Below are positions 1 to 10,056 of a stretch of DNA of 64,000 bases, in pieces (within the stretch, counting starts at the first letter, position 1; each line of letters begins with the position of its first letter). The notes below the pieces were generated by a model that saw nothing but the letters and a program-made list of their open reading frames with translations, was not told the DNA's origin and did no database searches. The stretch covers positions 23,247,650 to 23,311,649 of the forward strand of contig NC_079887.1 of the NCBI RefSeq assembly GCF_029227915.1, given 5' to 3'. Position numbers and translations under genes: made by a program. The DNA is from Hydractinia symbiolongicarpus (Eukaryota; Cnidaria; Hydrozoa; Anthoathecata; Hydractiniidae).

Positions 1-100
1 ACAATGCAGTTCATTTATGTTTATTATATGTTTGTATATTTATAGGTATTAATATATAGTGGTGGGTTTATCTATCTCTATTAACATTTACGAGTTTTCA
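1..100 (+). repeat. 5' LTR of Copia element 1 (partial)
   Basis: Bases 1-100 match 4656-4755 exactly and end in CA just before the primer-binding site. By comparison with the 126-bp 3' LTR, about 26 bases lie upstream of the window. Confidence 0.92.
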
Positions 101-110
101 TGGTAGCAGA
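101..110 (+). other. Primer-binding site, initiator Met tRNA 3' end
   Basis: TGGTAGCAGA directly follows the LTR and is complementary to the CCA-bearing 3' end of animal initiator methionine tRNA (ten bases). This is the ordinary priming site of many Copia elements. Confidence 0.75.
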
Positions 111-123
111 CGGTAGTTAAACA

Positions 124-3100
124 ATGGCTAGTGGATTTTTAAACCCACCACGGTGGGATGAAGAAAACAAAGAGTTTTCATTATGGCTCCGAGAAGCCAA
201 GGCATGGAAAGTTGCCACTTCTGGTGTAACTGGACTGAAAGATGTTCATGGTTTGCAATTAGCATTGCATCTTCCGGATGGAAGCGAAATACGTCGTCAA
301 CTATTTGATACCCTTGATACAGAGAACATGACAGGTGATGACGGGTGGAAAAAGGTGATAGAATTGATAGAAACGTACTATAGTAAGGACGATAACACGT
401 CAGCCTTTGACACGTGGAAAGACTTCCGTATATTATGTAGAAAAGAAGATCAAAGTATTGAACAATATATCATGTATTATGAGAAATATAAAGTCCGAAT
501 GGAGCGCTTCGACATGAAACTTGGTGAACGTATTCATGGACTTAATTTACTGTGTGGTGCCAATCTTAATGATTCTGACCTTCGTCTAGCAATGAGAGAA
601 GTTGATGGGGATCAACCAAATGAAATGTATAAACAAGCTAAAAAGGCGCTTAAGAAATATTTTGGCAGTGCTGCTGTCACAAGTACTCAGTCATCCAACA
701 CCGCTGTAGCCTCAGTTCAACCTGCTGTCAAACAAGAGCCTTTTTTTGCCACACTAGATGAATACGAAACATACGTTGCATGGAGACAATACCGATCGAA
801 AAATGGTAATTCATCAAATAAAAGTTATCGTGGACAAGGTCGTGGAAAATTGCAACATCGCAATCCCCTAAATGCTGACGGTAAACCTTTAACATGCCGT
901 GTTTGCCGTTCAATTGCACATTTTGCTCGAGATTGCCCACATCGTTCTGAGAAACAACAAGGTTCGGAAGACAACCAACAGCATGATAGTTCTACAAACC
1001 GCTCCTGGGTTGCTTCTGTTAACTCTGATGTTATTGAATGCCAAGCATCTGATGCGTCTATGGCAGGTGGTGTTGCATTTAACTATATGATTCTCGATAC
1101 AGGTTGCCCACAGAATGTTGCCGGAGTAGTATGGACACAGTGTTTTCTTGATTCCATGAGTACTGATATGTACCAAAATGTCAAAAAGCTTCATGGTAAT
1201 AACAAATTTAAATTTGGTGGTGGACGTGTCATGAAATCTATGTATACCATTATAGCTCCTGTTTTGGTTGCTGGGGAAATCACTTCCTTAAAATTCGATG
1301 TTGTTGACACCGATCTTCCTCTTCTGCTTGGAAAGGAAACTATGAAAGCATGGAATCTGCTCATTTGTACAGGAAATGACACTGCTGAAGTTACAATAAA
1401 TCGTGTGAAGAAAAATGTTGAGCTCTTCACATCCCCTACTGGACACTGGTGTATAAATGTGCAGCCAGGTTTTCCTGTTGAAGTACTGGATGTTATGTTT
1501 TCTGTTAGTGAATTGTCCAAACATGACAAAGAACTTGCTGCTAAACGCTTGCATCGCCAATTTTGTCATCCTCCCTTTGAGTTCTTAAAGAAAGTCCTCA
1601 GTGTCCTGGATAAGCCTGACAAGGAATTTTTGGACATTCTGCATAAATATTCTCAGAATTGTCTAGTGTGTAAGCGATACAAACCGACCATTCCAAGGCC
1701 AGCTGTCGGAAACTTAATGGATCCAGATAAAATGAAATTTAATGAAATAGTTAGTATTGATTTGAAAGAAAGGAAGGGTAAATGGATAATTTACCTCATC
1801 GATATGGTTACTCGATACACACGTGCTGATTTCATACCATCTAAAGAAAAACGCATCGTTGTTGCAAAGATTATAGAACTTTGGTTGCCCATATTTGGAG
1901 CAGCTAAAAGTTTTCACATGGACAATGGAGGGGAATTCGCTAATGATGAAATGCGGGAACTTGGCAATCAATTTGGGATAAACATCAAGCACACCGCTGC
2001 TTATAGTCCTTGGGCAAATGGTCTGAATGAACGGAATCATGCAACTATAGATATTATGATGGAAAAAATGCTAGAAGATCACCCGAAGTTATCAGAATCA
2101 CTGGCATTGCAGTATGCTATATCTGTACGAAATTGCTGTATGTTTGTAAATGGATTTACACCAGCACAGTTAGCAATAGGTCAAAATCCTAGACTGCCAT
2201 CAGCTTTCCATGATGAACTCCCGGCCTTGGAAGGCATTACCACCAGCTCTGTAATAGCCCAGCATCTTAATGTCATTGCTGCAGCCAGAAAAGCTTTCGT
2301 GCAAGCAGAAATAAGCTCAAAGCTTCGCAAGGCATTAAAACATCCTGTTCGCGAGTATGCAGATATCTTCTATCAGCCTGGTAACCAAGTCTTCTATAAA
2401 CTACCAGACGATCAGGGTTGGCAAGGGCCTGCTACTGTCATTGGTGCAGATGGTAAAGTTGTAATGATTCGTCATGGCAGTGTTCTTCGTCGTGTTCATC
2501 CATGTCGTCTGCAACTTGTTAATGAAATTAGTCACTCCTCGTCACAACCAGATTCCTCACCACAAGCAGCAGGAAATAGTCAGTCAGATATTACTCAAAA
2601 TCTGGAATCAGGGTATGAACAGCACCACATTGCAGAAGAAGAAACTGAACAGGAAGTACAACATTTTACTGAACATGTTGCAACTCACCAACCAGAAAGC
2701 TCAATTCAGCAACCAGAATCTGGTCCTGTTGCCAGATCCAAGATGTCCCTCCCAAAAAGACAACAGACAGTGCAATACAAATATCCTGATGGAGAATGGA
2801 AAGAAGTAAAAATTCTAGGCCCTGCTGGAAAAAAGGGTGGGATCCACAAAGATTGGGTAAACGTTCGAGATCACTCTGACCATGAGTATTCTATGGATTG
2901 GAGTGATGTATCAGAATGGAAGTTAGTCGAAATTGAGTCAGACCCAACAGGAGGTGATCCCTCTACTCCTTCTAATTGTGAAGAAGAGATGTGTGTTGCC
3001 GTATGCTTCAACGCACCAGATGAGTTCAAGAATGCCAAGAGTGCAGAACTTGAAAAATGGAAACAGTATGAAGTTTACCAAGAGGTTCCAGATGTAGGTC

Positions 3101-4497
3101 AACCCAGACTAACTGGTAGGTGGGTATGTACCCGAAAAATTGTTGACGGAAAACTTGTACCGAAAGCAAGATATGTCATCCGAGGCTTTCAGGAAAATAT
3201 TAACATACCTGCTGACTCACCAACTGGCAGTAAAGAATGTATGAGACTAGTGCTTTCTATAATTGCCAGCAAACAATGGACACTAAATTCTATTGACATA
3301 AAAGCAGCTTTTCTCCAAGGCAAACCAATACAACGGGATGTCTTTATTGTTCCACCATGTGACGTACCCCTTCCAAACACACTCTGGAAGTTAGAAAAAT
3401 GTGTGTACGGTCTAAATGATGCTGCTCGTATGTGGTATTTTGCAGTATGGGAAGCATTACAAAATTTAGGATGTCATAGATCAACTATTGATTATGGTGT
3501 TTTTTATTGGAAAGATAAAAATGATCAATTGTCTGGTGTGTTACAAGCACATGTTGATGATTTCCTTTGGTCCGGTACTGATGTTTTCAAAGCTGATGTC
3601 ATAGATAAGCTTTACCAAATATTTCAAGTTGGTCATTCAGCATCATCACATTTTAAATATGTTGGTATTAATATCAGCCAGAGTGAATCTGGACAGCTAT
3701 CACTTGACCAATTGGATTATATTGAAAAAATCGATCAAATTCCAATCACCCGAGAACGTCAACTTCAGAAAGATTCCATTTGTACCAAGACTGAATCTTC
3801 TCAATATTGCAGATTGGTTGGTCAGTTAAACTGGACTGCTACACATACTCGCCCGGATATTGCCTTCGATATTTCTGTATTGAGCTCGACTATGAAAGCT
3901 CCTACTGTGTCTAATATCTTGAAAGCAAATAAAGTGCTTCAAAGAATCAAAGGTAATCCATTAAAGATTCATTTCCCTAGCCTTGAATCATTGGAAAATT
4001 GCTCCATCATATGCTACAGTGATGCATCGTTGGCAAATTTGTCATCAGGTCAAAGTTCAGGAGGATATGTGGTGTTCCTCTCTGATAATAAAGGGAAGGT
4101 GTGCCCATTAGTTTGGAGTAGCAAAACTATTCGACGTGTTGTTAGAAGTACACTTGCTGCTGAAACAAGTGCCATGGTGGATGCTCTTGATGCTGCATAC
4201 TTTATGTCACAAGTTCTTACTGAAATGATTTCCATACCAAACACGCAATGTAAGCACATTCAGATTCATGCATTAACTGATAATGAATCTCTTTACCGAA
4301 ATACTTACTCAACAACAATGGCTGCAGAGCGCCGACTCAGGGTTGATATTTCTGTTATAAAAGAAATGATTTTGAGAGAAGAACTATCCAGCGTGAAATG
4401 GATTCCTACATCCATGCAACTTGCAGATCCATTGACAAAAGTTGGTGCAGACCCAACAAAGCTGACAGCTGTTTTGGAAACTGGAAACGTCGGATAG
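124..4497 (+). CDS. Copia gag-pol polyprotein (1457 aa)
   Basis: A single frame encodes the whole polyprotein, starting at the first ATG after the primer site. Domains in order: a Gag region (residues 1-250) with a CX2CX4HX4C zinc knuckle at about 258-271; an aspartic protease with DTG at 325-327; the integrase HHCC zinc region around 470-525; the integrase core with D546, D600 and E636 (35 residues between the last two, as in retroviral-type integrases); reverse transcriptase with a VDD active site at 1144-1146; and RNase H beginning near 1300. No stop or frameshift interrupts it. In the family the polyprotein is cleaved by its own protease to build cytoplasmic virus-like particles, copy the RNA and integrate the DNA. 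It is probably transcribed from the flanking LTR. Confidence 0.94.
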   Translation: MASGFLNPPRWDEENKEFSLWLREAKAWKVATSGVTGLKDVHGLQLALHLPDGSEIRRQLFDTLDTENMTGDDGWKKVIELIETYYSKDDNTSAFDTWKDFRILCRKEDQSIEQYIMYYEKYKVRMERFDMKLGERIHGLNLLCGANLNDSDLRLAMREVDGDQPNEMYKQAKKALKKYFGSAAVTSTQSSNTAVASVQPAVKQEPFFATLDEYETYVAWRQYRSKNGNSSNKSYRGQGRGKLQHRNPLNADGKPLTCRVCRSIAHFARDCPHRSEKQQGSEDNQQHDSSTNRSWVASVNSDVIECQASDASMAGGVAFNYMILDTGCPQNVAGVVWTQCFLDSMSTDMYQNVKKLHGNNKFKFGGGRVMKSMYTIIAPVLVAGEITSLKFDVVDTDLPLLLGKETMKAWNLLICTGNDTAEVTINRVKKNVELFTSPTGHWCINVQPGFPVEVLDVMFSVSELSKHDKELAAKRLHRQFCHPPFEFLKKVLSVLDKPDKEFLDILHKYSQNCLVCKRYKPTIPRPAVGNLMDPDKMKFNEIVSIDLKERKGKWIIYLIDMVTRYTRADFIPSKEKRIVVAKIIELWLPIFGAAKSFHMDNGGEFANDEMRELGNQFGINIKHTAAYSPWANGLNERNHATIDIMMEKMLEDHPKLSESLALQYAISVRNCCMFVNGFTPAQLAIGQNPRLPSAFHDELPALEGITTSSVIAQHLNVIAAARKAFVQAEISSKLRKALKHPVREYADIFYQPGNQVFYKLPDDQGWQGPATVIGADGKVVMIRHGSVLRRVHPCRLQLVNEISHSSSQPDSSPQAAGNSQSDITQNLESGYEQHHIAEEETEQEVQHFTEHVATHQPESSIQQPESGPVARSKMSLPKRQQTVQYKYPDGEWKEVKILGPAGKKGGIHKDWVNVRDHSDHEYSMDWSDVSEWKLVEIESDPTGGDPSTPSNCEEEMCVAVCFNAPDEFKNAKSAELEKWKQYEVYQEVPDVGQPRLTGRWVCTRKIVDGKLVPKARYVIRGFQENINIPADSPTGSKECMRLVLSIIASKQWTLNSIDIKAAFLQGKPIQRDVFIVPPCDVPLPNTLWKLEKCVYGLNDAARMWYFAVWEALQNLGCHRSTIDYGVFYWKDKNDQLSGVLQAHVDDFLWSGTDVFKADVIDKLYQIFQVGHSASSHFKYVGINISQSESGQLSLDQLDYIEKIDQIPITRERQLQKDSICTKTESSQYCRLVGQLNWTATHTRPDIAFDISVLSSTMKAPTVSNILKANKVLQRIKGNPLKIHFPSLESLENCSIICYSDASLANLSSGQSSGGYVVFLSDNKGKVCPLVWSSKTIRRVVRSTLAAETSAMVDALDAAYFMSQVLTEMISIPNTQCKHIQIHALTDNESLYRNTYSTTMAAERRLRVDISVIKEMILREELSSVKWIPTSMQLADPLTKVGADPTKLTAVLETGNVG

Positions 4498-4609
4498 AGA
4501 CACTATTTACACACTTCTGTTATGAACCTTTGCTTATGTTTTGATTTTGTTTCGGGGCATTTGCAGTGTCGCTATGCATTTGCAGCCGTATGTTTATATT
4601 ATTGGTTGC

Positions 4610-4629
4610 GAGAAAAGAGAGAATGGGAA
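4610..4629 (+). other. Polypurine tract of Copia element 1
   Basis: A run made almost wholly of purines ends exactly one base before the TGTTAAC start of the 3' LTR. This is the expected plus-strand priming site and fixes the LTR start. Confidence 0.7.
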
Positions 4630-4755
4630 TGTTAACATCCTACTGTCTGACTCTAACAATGCAGTTCATTTATGTTTATTATATGTTTGTATATTTATAG
4701 GTATTAATATATAGTGGTGGGTTTATCTATCTCTATTAACATTTACGAGTTTTCA
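4630..4755 (+). repeat. 3' LTR of Copia element 1 (126 bp)
   Basis: It starts TGTTAACATC after the polypurine tract and ends TTTTCA, so it has TG...CA termini. Its last 100 bases are identical to the 5' LTR part at 1-100. It is short for a Copia LTR. Confidence 0.85.
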
Positions 4756-6144
4756 GTAATATCCAGGACAAAGCAGTTTATTAAATTTAATTTATATAAA
4801 AGCCACTTTTCAGACATGCAGAAACAAGTTACCTTCTTGTTAAGACAGTATATTTTGCTTCTTTACCCATTGATTTACTTTAAGCGCATCTAAACCATAC
4901 GGTTTGCATATGTTAGGTTGCTAAAAAAAGTATTATAGTAAAATTACAGCTTGTCATTGAAAAACAAGCCAGGACAATACAATGCAAGGAGAAGTTACTA
5001 AACAGTGACATCTATTTAGCATGTGAGGTTAGATATATTAATAATAGGCGACATTTAAACTGAAATACTATACACTGGATTACGGTTCAGTACAATAAGA
5101 AATATCTTTTACAAATCACCGATATAAATGCATACAAGTAAAACATATAGTGCTATAAATTTATAAATATTTATTTATTTTTTAGTGACCTGAAGGAGGA
5201 TCACAATAAATAGCTATGTTAATAGAAAAAAATATAATGCAGAAGTAAAAATAACCTTAAAACTTAGAGTTGACCATACCACAATTCTTTCAAAAGCCAG
5301 CAGAAACGAAATAGGAAAATGATAGTAATAATAAGATAACAGTTATAATTAAAATAATAAGCACTAGTAGTTATAAATATTAAATAGTTATAATAATAAA
5401 CACTAATAATTAACACAATTCACCAATGTTTTAATGAACGTCTAAGCTAAGATACAAATAAAAAAACTTGTTTAGAGGTTGCCAACCATTTTTCTATAAT
5501 GGTTGCTAAGTTTTATTTTAGTTATTTGTTTTGATTTACTAAATGAAAATCTTCAACTGACAATGTAATATTATTCCAAATCTTTGCCACTTGTTTTTTT
5601 AAAGAATAAGAATATAATGTATATGGTGTTATGGTATAGGTCTGGGACTTGCAAATTTTGTAATTAGTATATTGGTTGGAAAAAATATTTGAATTTGTAT
5701 AGCAATAATTTTCAATAACAGTCTCGTGCAAATAAATAGTTTTTAAAGGAAACCCAAGGTATAAACCAAGTTGCAGATCCCAAGTTTTTGAGTCACTGAA
5801 GAAAAATTTAAGAAGCCTGGGACAAGTTAACAAGTGTCATTCTGGTGAAAATTTTAATGTTAATTAATTTACATTTATATGCATTGATAAAAGTTTGAAT
5901 GCATATCCCTTAACAGGTCTAAAATTATTGCTAATGACAGAAAATTTCAAAATTTGGTATTACTTAAAAATATGACATCATAATTTATTCAGCATAATTA
6001 AATCTTAAATTCTTTAAATGTAAACATCTTAAGAACGAAAAGAGCTCTTTAAAAAACTAAAAAAGACTTGTTAACCAACTTTTTAAGCTCTATAATTATA
6101 TATAAGTCCAATATCATTTTATACCTCGGATCCGTTTAACCCTA
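4756..6144. other. Intergenic, AT-rich, no gene recognised
   Basis: AT-rich sequence with short homopolymers. A 103-codon minus-strand open stretch at 5522-5833 has an unusual amino-acid composition and no motif I could place, so it is not called as a gene. Confidence 0.6.
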
Positions 6145-6865
6145 TTCGGTCCAGGGGGAAGGGGTGGGGAGTGGCAGATTCCGCCCACCCCTTGACGGAT
6201 TTTTTGTAATAACTCTTTAATGCTATGTTGCATGGCTACAATACTTATACTGAGTTTCAATATTCATCTATTAGACACCTGCATGCAAAATTGTTAGGTC
6301 CCATACCTTTCAGAGGGTTTGATATTGGCTATTACTCGAAACTACCCCTAAAAATCTCTCTGAAACTCTTATAATAGGAAAAATATAATAACTTTTGTTA
6401 GGATTATGTTCAGAACTTGAAACTTACAACACAACTTTGTTTCATCAAGAAGAATCATTTTGCATGTTTTAGTCACTTGGTTAATCCAATTTCCCGATTT
6501 TTTTGAAATTTTTCTAAAAATCAGAAAAAAATGATTTTTCGAGCAATATTTGGCAATTCTTCATACAATCTGTGTAAAAACCGGAAAATATGTTAAATAA
6601 CATTTATTCAGAAACTTCAAACAGAATGTAAAAATTCGCTCTAGAACTAAAGTAATTGAATTTTAAGCAGATAGTGGCATTTTGAACAAATTTCAAGCTT
6701 TTGATGACGTCACAGAAAATGTGCTGACGTAAGCAAAAATTTATTGCTGCCATTTTGTTCCTTTTGTGACGTATTATAAATGTGTCAAGTTTGATTCAAT
6801 TTGGACAAGGCTATGAAGAGTTATTAAAGGGGGGGAGATCTGCCCCTACCCCCTCCCCGGTCATA
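6145..6865. mobile_element. Non-autonomous terminal-inverted-repeat element
   Basis: G-rich sequence at 6149-6190 is matched, reverse-complemented, by 6825-6862. Both arms then run into TAATAACTCTT (left about 6209, right reversed about 6823). The imperfect inverted arms are roughly 75 bases long. The interior has no reading frame. The match was made by eye and the exact ends are uncertain. Confidence 0.5.
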
Positions 6866-6931
6866 TGTTCGAAAAGTCAATATATATACCTAAAAAGTTT
6901 AGTATGAACTCCTTCTTATTAAAGTTATTAA

Positions 6932-7843
6932 GGGGTCGTCTACAAATTTCGTATGATATTTTATACGAATATATACGAATTTAATTGCTTTTAATTCGTA
7001 TAAAAATCGTATACAATTCGTATAGTGTTAAATAGTTATACGATTTTTAAAAAATCTAATACGAATTTTATACGATTTTCATACGAATTATATTCTCTTT
7101 TATACGATTTTCATACGAATTGTCATACGAATTATATTCTCTTTCATACGAATTGTCATTCAAATTATATTCTCTTTTATACGAATTTTCATACGAATTA
7201 TATTTCGTTTTTACACTTTTAAAATGCGATCTAACAAAAACACTTCTATCGCCATTTTTCGTTTTTAAACTTTTAAAATGCGATCTAAAAAAACATTTCT
7301 ATCGCTGTTTTTCGTTTTTAAACTTTTAAAATGCGATCTAAAAAAACATTTCTATCGCCGTGTTTCGTTTTTAAACTTTTTAAAATGCGATCTAAAAAAA
7401 CATTTCTATCGCCGTTTTTCGTTTTAAAACTTTTAAAATGCGATCTAAAAAAACATTTCTATCGCCGTTTTTCGTTTTTAAACTTTTAAAATGCGATCTA
7501 AAAAATATTTTATTTTGAAACTCATATACGAATTTAATACAATGTCAAACGATTTTCTTTTTTTAAAAACCATACGCATCTAATTAAAATCTCATACGAA
7601 TTTTTTGTTAAACTCGTACGAATTTAACTCATACGAATTTAATTTAAAACTCATACGAATTTAATTTAAAACTCATACGAATTTAATTTAAAACTCATAC
7701 GAATTTAATTTAAAACTCATACGAATTTTGTACGAATTTAAAAAAATTTCATACGAATTTAATTACTGTATGGCAAAAGAAAATTCGTATAGCATATACG
7801 AATTTTTTTTATACGAATTGCTACGAATTTTGTAGATGACCCC
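6932..7843. mobile_element. Harbinger-like non-autonomous element filled with tandem repeats (912 bp)
   Basis: The left end reads GGGGTCGTCTACAAATTTCG and the right end, reverse-complemented, GGGGTCATCTACAAAATTCG. Both ends are bordered by TAA (6929-6931 and 7844-7846), a 3-bp duplication of the TWA type typical of PIF/Harbinger elements. The inside has no transposase. It consists of many copies of a degenerate motif around ATACGAATT (6950-7200 and 7525-7830) surrounding about six copies of a 53-bp tandem unit (7225-7545). Assignment to Harbinger rests only on the TSD and the G-rich terminus. Confidence 0.68.
7225..7545 (+). repeat. 53-bp tandem repeat, about six copies
   Basis: Units start with GCGATCTAAAAAAACATTTC at 7225, 7280, 7333, 7387, 7440 and 7493, so the period is 53-55 bases. 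Neighbouring units differ by only a few bases. They lie inside the 912-bp inverted-repeat element. The same unit recurs in reverse orientation at 9873-10056. Confidence 0.9.
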
Positions 7844-7846
7844 TAA

Positions 7847-9872
7847 GTTGAAAAAAAAACAACTTAACCTCAAAACAATCACATAACATGATTTAAAAAA
7901 AAAATATTTTTTGACTTGTTTGTAGAAGAGTACAAGATCAAACAAACAAAGGGTAAATGGAGCTAAACTGCAAGTTTTGCTATGTTAATTGTGGTGAAAG
8001 AACACAACCACTCACACTCACTATTCTTTTTTATTGCATTTTTTACGTCAGACGTTCGTATAACTTGCGGTTAGTATACATTAGGTTTATCCTAAACATT
8101 GACAATGTCCATTAGAGCCTGGCACAGTGGGGGTGATGTCTAGCTATAGACTTATTTTATCAATTGTTTCTATGACGTATTTCTATATTGGCTGTTGCAA
8201 TAAAATAACCTACCAAGGGATCAATAGCAAGTAGCCTACAGTCCTCCCCGACCGCACCTGCAAGGAGGTTTTCTCTACAATGAGAACATTTTTGCAAACC
8301 AACTTTACATTTCTAATTCAAATCATGTCGCCGAAATATCACCTATTGCTAAAGGTATATATATATATATTGGGTGATCGGAGTTTAAGTCAGATGCCGG
8401 TGGTGACTTATAGAAAAAAATCTTTAAGTATTTAAGGTATGAAAAAAACGAAACGCTATAGCATAGCTACCAATTTCAGCTCTATATATTTTTTTAAAAT
8501 TTATTCCGAGTCATGGTCAGAATTGCGTTTTTTGGTAACCTATGTTTTATAAAGTCACCTGAAACCACCCCTTAAAATTAAAATTTTTTTACGTCAGCAA
8601 AAAACTGCCGACATGAGATACATTTTAACTGATTTGCGTTGGCAATATTTTTTTGTAGTGAAATTTTTTCAGCTGGCAATAACTTTCGTCATTCACTTTT
8701 TATTAGACCTCTCATAATTCGATGCATTGATCTCCTAAGACGATGACAAATGGGAATGGAGTACAAGTCTTATTGACATACCTTCCTACCTTTGTTAGGT
8801 TAATACATAGTTCACTGCCAACTTGCTTTTTATGTTTCCAGATGAACTCATCAGGTTAGGGAATCATTAAGTTGTATATCGCAGAAGTCGCCGGTGACAT
8901 GCTTCAAAAATGCTTGTAACCGGCACAGTTTAACATGAAGCAAAACTGTACAGGAGACTCAATTGTTAGAGTCTTCACAGAACATCTCTCCTTACAAAAC
9001 CGAGAGCAGGGCTGACTTATTGCCTGCTGTGTCTGGTGGAATAAAGAACTTCTGGACTTCTTTTTAATACGGTATACAATTTTTTTGATTATTATTACGA
9101 ATCGAATGGTACCACAGTATTTTAATAGCCTGAGTGATTTTAGTGGCTTAACTTACTACAAAATCGATGTAATTATTTTGAGTGGGCGTAGCTCAAACAA
9201 AATTAAAATTATTGTTATTTAAAAAAATTTCACTTCAAAATTATGTTGCGTCAGCAATTTTTTTGCCGACGCAACTACGGTTTCTTCGTATTTTACGTCA
9301 GCAATTACGCCAGCAGTACTGAATGCCGACGCTAATTTTAAGGGCTGTAAAACTAGAATTTTAAAAAGAACCTTTTTTGTCTGTCTTACAATGGAATGTT
9401 TTCTTCAACTAAAAAATGCCGTAAAGTTGCAATGCAAGGTTTTCATTCAAAAAAAATTCCAACCATGAAATCATTTTCATATAAATTCTATTTTGTATCT
9501 TAATTTAATATGCTATGCTCCACAAGCAATAATTTCTCTTATATTGACTACACCTACTTAGCTGAAGAATGAAAAGAATAACTGGGTCAACAAAGATTTT
9601 AGCTTGGGTGTGAGGTGAGAGACTAATTGAGTAAAAGGGAGAGCGTTTTGAACAAAATTCCATGAATGAATAGACTGTAGTTGAATAAAATTTGATCCAA
9701 AAGATTTGGTGGACACAAAAGGGGGATTTATCAGACCAAGAGTAGATCCACTAGTCCAATGAGAATGGGAAAAGTCAACATTAAAAGTATAGAGAATTGC
9801 CTTAGCAAGATTCTCCTAGTTTGTAAAGAAAATTATATTTTTTATATGAACCAAATCAGGAAATTTCAGTAG
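7847..9872. other. Intergenic with hairpins and a weak inverted-repeat element
   Basis: No gene seen. A short (TA)n run lies near 8357. Sequence near 8568 (CCCTTAAAATTA) is repeated in reverse at about 9333-9344, with related ACGTCAGCA/GCCGACG motifs just inside each end, which could bound a further non-autonomous element of about 780 bp. A small hairpin lies at 9244-9274. Confidence 0.45.
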
Positions 9873-10056
9873 CGATAGAAACGTTTATTTAGATCGCTTT
9901 TTAAAAGTTTATAAACGAAAAGCGGGGGTAGAAATATTTTTCTAGATCGCATTTTTAAAGTTAAAAAACAAAAAGCGGCGATAGAAATGGTTTTTAAAAT
10001 CACATTTCAAAAGTTTAAAAACGAAAAGCGGCGATAGAAATGTTTTTATTTGTTTC
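9873..10056 (-). repeat. Reverse-oriented 53-bp repeat, 3-4 degenerate copies
   Basis: Repeated GCGATAGAAATG...AGATCGC...AAACGAAAAGCGG units are the reverse complement of the 53-bp unit at 7225-7545, with more substitutions. No flanking GGGGTC terminus was found here. Confidence 0.8.

Larger units (their letters stand above)
1..4755 (+). mobile_element. Copia-type LTR retrotransposon (element 1), 5' LTR cut by window edge
   Basis: One long gag-pol frame lies between two copies of the same terminal sequence. The last 100 bases of the 5' LTR (1-100) are identical to 4656-4755 of the 3' LTR. Integrase precedes reverse transcriptase, which is the Copia (Ty1/copia) order. A primer site follows the 5' LTR and a purine tract precedes the 3' LTR. 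Identical LTRs and an unbroken frame suggest a recent insertion. The target-site duplication cannot be checked because the left flank is outside the window. Confidence 0.93.

Noticed and set aside
728-4259. Several 60-110-codon frames antisense or out of frame within Copia element 1
   Set aside because: Shadows of the gag-pol frame with no independent evidence.
5522-5833. 103-codon minus-strand frame as a LINE C-terminus
   Set aside because: A KIWNN word resembles LINE tails, but the other conserved blocks are missing.
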